From assembly GCA_000969725.1 (NCBI GenBank), contig JXSR01S005466.1: a DNA stretch of 21,633 bases; one strand, written 5' to 3'. Made by a program: the position numbers and the translations under genes. The notes under the pieces were generated by a model. That model was given only the letters and a program-made list of their open reading frames with translations. It made no database searches and was not told the origin of the DNA. Positions 19,280-21,633 of this stretch are shown here, in pieces (position 1 is the stretch's first letter; each line of letters begins with the position of its first letter). The DNA comes from Ophiothrix spiculata (Eukaryota; Echinodermata; Ophiuroidea; Amphilepidida; Ophiotrichidae).

Positions 19280-19551
19280 TTGTCTACACAAACGGCACTG
19301 CGAATGAATTCACACTTACAACGCAAACAGACTGTGGCAGCCAACAACATGAAAACTCAATGAAAGTTCAGCTTTTCTCAACTCAAGTTTACCTTGACAA
19401 AAGTGCTGTTGCATTTTGGTATCGATCTATAAAATCACCTTGTTTAGGCTTTCGCCAAGGAAACCCAACTTGGTACTTGGTACCAAGTAAGCTAAAGAAA
19501 GCTTATCTTCAACAGGGCTCCAAGATGTTTTTTAAATTCAGTTTTGAATAG
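19280..19551 (+). CDS. exon-like ORF, probable terminal exon of an unknown gene
   Basis: gttgtgtttccaatag gives an acceptor ending at 19279, and the exon then reads in phase 1 for 89 codons to TAG at 19549-19551. The composition is protein-like: VYTNGTANEFTLTTQTDCGS early, SAVAFWYRSIKSPCLGF in the middle, KMFFKFSFE at the end. There are no internal stops and two cysteines. No ATG is suitable as an initiator (the open frame before the acceptor starts at a GTG), so this should be an internal-to-terminal exon or a gene fragment. I recognise no domain. Its last 119 bases are duplicated at 8526-8644. It lies 78 bp from an exon on the opposite strand, inside that gene's presumed intron, so a captured or retro-inserted fragment is possible. 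Confidence 0.45.
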
Positions 19552-19629
19552 ACACTGCTGAAAGTCCCATTTACACATGCTTGGTGCGTTTGCGTCGAGT
19601 GTGAATTCAGCTTAATTTGAAATACTGAC

Positions 19630-19768
19630 CTGAGTGATGACAAGCGAGGGCAGCAGACACCTCTTGTCGGATGGCTCTTTGCATATCTAGTTGCAAGTCA
19701 AAACTAAGCCTCACCATATTCTGCAGTTCATCCATTTGACGCATCACCGCATTCATGTCAGGCGAGCC
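19630..19768 (-). CDS. internal exon, amphipathic helical segment of an unnamed protein
   Basis: On the minus strand a strong acceptor (tttgttcttctcaatag) precedes this 139-base segment, and a strong donor (cactcag then gtcagt) follows it. Only one of the three frames is open: the other two stop within five codons. That frame enters in phase 0 and leaves in phase 1, giving 46 codons. The peptide starts GSPDMNAV and contains MRQMDELQNMVRLSFDLQLD and then MQRAIRQEVSAAL, a run of spaced Met/Leu/Val/Ile with charged residues that predicts an amphipathic or coiled-coil helix. It joins in frame to the exon at 21547-21633 across a 1778-bp intron. I cannot name the family. Confidence 0.65.
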
Positions 19769-19854
19769 CTATTGAGAAGAACAAATAGTTGTAAAATTCT
19801 TGTTTTGAACTTCTCAATTGTTTAAAACAAACCTTTTTAGTGCAAATGATTTTC

Positions 19855-19955
19855 TTTTTCTCATGTGGCAAAGACTTGAAAAAGGTCTCCACTAAGAACT
19901 GGACGTAGGACTTCCGAATATTAAACAGATACTCTACCATCTGAGCTAATGCAGT
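19855..19955 (-). repeat. tRNA-derived SINE head, minus strand, in the intron
   Basis: On the minus strand ttagctcagatggtagag (plus 19932-19949) is a near-perfect tRNA A box and D arm. About 30-40 bases on, gtccagttcttag (plus 19892-19904) is a degraded B box, followed by tggagacctttttc. The anticodon arm does not pair, so this is a decayed tRNA-like SINE or tRNA pseudogene rather than a working tRNA. It lies about 90 bp upstream of the 19630-19768 exon. Confidence 0.5.
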
Positions 19956-19973
19956 TAGATGGGTTCGGATCAT

Positions 19974-20834
19974 TACAACTGAATCTGGAAGTCATGGATT
20001 AAATTCCCAAGTAGTTTTGAACAAGGCTTTGTTTTTTTCCCAAGTCTTGGCCCTCATATGGAAACATGATAATGAAACAACCTAGACCACAAGTGCCTCT
20101 CTCACCTTCCTTTTGATCTTGTAATTTCTCTCTTTTTTAAATAAAAAAAAACAACTTAAGACTCATCCACACATTTTTTATAGACTTGACTGGTGACTTT
20201 ACGGACGTGACATCTGACTGACTTGGTCTTTCCCCTGGCCTTGGTTTGACCGATTATACAGATTTCTCAGGGTGCACATGCCTTTATTCTTGTGATTTTT
20301 GGCACACTGTATAAATTTGTGTCACGGATGCTTCTAACACTGCAGTGCTTCCGATTATCTATCACTGTTGCTAAGTGGTATTGGGTGAGGGTGCAATGTG
20401 ATTAAGCGCCACACTTGCTACAGTGAAGTAATTCTATTTTTCAGTTGTGGATGCACAAATATACACATTTTTTGCTCCTATAGTTTTAATATCTGAGTTT
20501 TCTGTATGATTTATACATGATTTTGATTAAACCGCCGTGTAAATCCGATGGGTTGGCTGCCATCTCATGGAGGAGGATTTATTGTACCTCTGTCATTTTC
20601 GGCTACGCGAGCGACGCTTCAAGAGTCTTTGATATGGATTAGGGGGAAAATTGGCGTACCTTGATCAAGCACATAGTCATATAATAGATGCTGCTTGAAA
20701 CACAAACACGGTTTGCATGAGAAAAAATTGCACACTCTGTATGCATTTATGCGATCTGCCTGGATATCAGGCCAATCTACGAACATGTCCAAGGGTACAA
20801 TAACTCTGCTAAATGAGTGACAAGCTGTGCCGCC
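19974..20834. other. intronic stretch, no supported gene
   Basis: This lies within the intron between the two minus-strand exons. A short minus-strand frame in good start context (gagatggcagccaaccc, plus about 20550-20566) continues for about 25 codons and then stops. It has no domain and I do not call it. Slightly CpG-richer sequence around 20530-20640 may be repeat-derived. Confidence 0.4.
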
Positions 20835-20849
20835 GCTTCTCTATAAGTT
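20835..20849. repeat. 15-bp direct repeat, left copy (putative target-site duplication)
   Basis: gcttctctataagtt here is identical to 21272-21286 and brackets the foldback insertion. A duplication of this length suits a retroelement insertion. Confidence 0.6.
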
Positions 20850-21271
20850 TTCATTCTTGAAGAGGTTCATCAGGATAGTTGAAGTAGAATAATTAAAAAA
20901 TTTCTTGTAACATATCCAATTTACTCACGTTTTGGAGCTATGACGTTTCGAGACCTATTTGGCTGGTCTCTTGATCACATATGATGGCTTCTGTGACGAC
21001 ATCCAGTTCCGGTGTTTCTAGATGGTTCCTGGATGATATGGTCGTATACGTGATTTAGATTGTATGCCGCGCCCCCCTCATTGTTCATAGTTAGGTTGCC
21101 GTAAATCACGTATACGACCATATCATCCAGGAACCATCTAGAAACACCGGAACTGGATGTCATCACAGAAGCCATCATATGTGATCAAGAGACCAGCCAA
21201 ATAGGTCTCGAAACGTCATAGCTCCAAAACGTGAGTAAATTGGATATGTTACAAGAAAAAAATTTAATTAT
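20850..21271 (-). mobile_element. truncated Penelope-like element forming a foldback
   Basis: Arms 20893-21057 and 21102-21266 are reverse complements over about 165 bases, almost identical by eye, around a 44-bp single-copy centre. An exact 15-bp direct repeat flanks the insert. On the minus strand, the centre and the left (lower-coordinate) arm encode LTMNNEGGAAYNLNHVYDHI followed by IQEPSRNTGTGCRHRSHHM and a stop. The N-x-E-G-G-x-x-Y-x-L-x-x-V-Y-D pattern resembles the tail after the GIY-YIG endonuclease domain in Penelope-like elements. Those elements are known for inverted or tandem partial copies at their ends. No reverse transcriptase is left. The family assignment rests on a short motif. 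Confidence 0.65.
20975..21104 (-). pseudogene. C-terminal fragment of a Penelope-like element ORF
   Basis: This is the sense portion of the minus-strand frame, ending in SHHM and a stop at about 20975. The upstream residues of the same frame (MMASVMTSSSGVSRWF) are read from the antisense of the other arm and are not part of the original protein. Only the last ~40 residues of the parent protein survive; the RT and most of the GIY-YIG domain are missing. Confidence 0.5.
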
Positions 21272-21286
21272 GCTTCTCTATAAGTT
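21272..21286. repeat. 15-bp direct repeat, right copy (putative target-site duplication)
   Basis: This is the identical partner of 20835-20849, lying immediately after the right arm and its A-rich end (aaaaaaatttaattat). Confidence 0.6.
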
Positions 21287-21306
21287 CTTCACTTCTACCC
21301 AAATTT

Positions 21307-21332
21307 AATAATAATAATAATAATAATACACG
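21307..21332. repeat. (ATA)n microsatellite
   Basis: A run of about eight ata units. On the minus strand it reads (att)n directly after gcgctttggtactacggtga...aaatgccgtgt, so it may be the tandem 3' tail of the repeat at 21333-21395. Confidence 0.85.
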
Positions 21333-21395
21333 GCATTTAAATACGCTATTCACCGTAGTACCAAAGCGCTGGCCATTATTATTACCGCCGTACAA
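21333..21395 (-). repeat. possible non-LTR or SINE 3' end on minus strand
   Basis: cggcatttaaatacgctatt followed by ccaaagcgctgg resembles a widely dispersed animal repeat of the form catttatatagcgc...caaagcgct. The adjoining (ATT)n on its minus-strand 3' side fits a non-LTR or SINE tail. The family is not certain. Confidence 0.4.
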
Positions 21396-21546
21396 GGGAA
21401 TCGTCAGAACCATTTCACCTTAACTAAGCCATTTGCAGCCATGGCCATTGACGCAGACCTACATGTTTCAGCACTTAGGTTATAATATTCCCCCCTAAAC
21501 AGCTCCCCAATACGCTTCACTTCTACCCAACTTTAATATCTCTTAC

Positions 21547-21633
21547 CCATGATCCATAACCTCCCATTGCCCCTGAAGGCATAGCTTGCTGTTGTTGTCT
21601 AGTTGGTGCTTGGATTCCAAGATGGCTGAAATC
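21547..21633 (-). CDS. exon (5' part outside window), Gln/Gly-rich segment of the same unnamed gene
   Basis: On the minus strand the frame enters from beyond the window and ends at a strong donor (atcatgg then gtaaga, donor bases plus 21541-21546). The visible 29 codons include DFSHLGI, APTRQQQQAM and GAMGGYGSW, a low-complexity, probably disordered stretch. Two of the three frames are open, but only this one leaves in phase 0 and so continues into the open phase-0 frame of the exon at 19630-19768. The other open frame would hit a stop within five codons there. The intron between holds the Penelope-like foldback, the microsatellite and a SINE head. No family is recognised. Confidence 0.6.

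Noticed and set aside
19892..19949. Functional tRNA gene on the minus strand
   Set aside because: The A box is good, but the anticodon stem does not pair, the B box is degraded and no acceptor stem forms. It is called a SINE head or tRNA relic instead.

Overview
This window looks like a piece of an animal nuclear genome, most likely a marine invertebrate and perhaps an echinoderm or hemichordate. It is AT-rich and has no operons, no ribosome-binding-site/ORF architecture and no long ORF. It is crowded with short inverted-repeat elements flanked by TA or TTAA, tRNA-like SINE heads and foldback DNA, and it has a few exon-like islands with GT/AG borders. The word taggcct recurs, and the ends tactgtaaacgggg and caggggcggatccagg are present; from general knowledge these are common in marine invertebrate repeats. 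The species assignment is an inference.

Layout. 1-5270 holds a ~180-205 bp direct repeat (1-179 and 1294-1498), two G/C-tract-ended elements (399-716, 4731-5270), a TIR element (2171-2843), a tRNA-like SINE head, a hAT-like end, a TA-flanked MITE (4052-4260) and two weak ORFs. 5271-8520 is mostly unannotated AT-rich DNA interrupted by a near-perfect palindrome (5906-6089) and a TA-flanked MITE (6332-6495). 8526-8644 is a damaged duplicate of an exon-like sequence found at 19432-19550. 8769-16000 carries further elements: a TTAA-flanked candidate, a three-copy foldback at 9840-10176, a 48-bp tandem duplication, a TA MITE at 11743-11978, and others. 16000-21633 has the best coding evidence.

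Genes. Two minus-strand exons at the right end (21547-21633, running off the window, and 19630-19768) have clean splice borders and matching phases. Together they encode a Gln/Gly-rich stretch followed by an amphipathic helix, part of a gene I cannot name. A possible further minus-strand exon lies near 16044-16287. On the plus strand an exon-like ORF (19280-19551) lies 78 bp from the second exon, inside what would be the minus-strand gene's next intron. Its 3' part is duplicated at 8526-8644 with an in-frame stop.

The clearest mobile-element story is a foldback insertion at 20850-21271 in the intron between the two exons. Its single-copy centre and one arm encode a peptide resembling the C-terminal tail of Penelope-like element proteins, and it is bracketed by a 15-bp direct repeat. 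I found no CRISPR array, no rRNA, no intact tRNA and no complete gene. I do not see a convincing new multi-gene system; the unusual content is in the foldbacks, the exon duplication and the nested arrangement.
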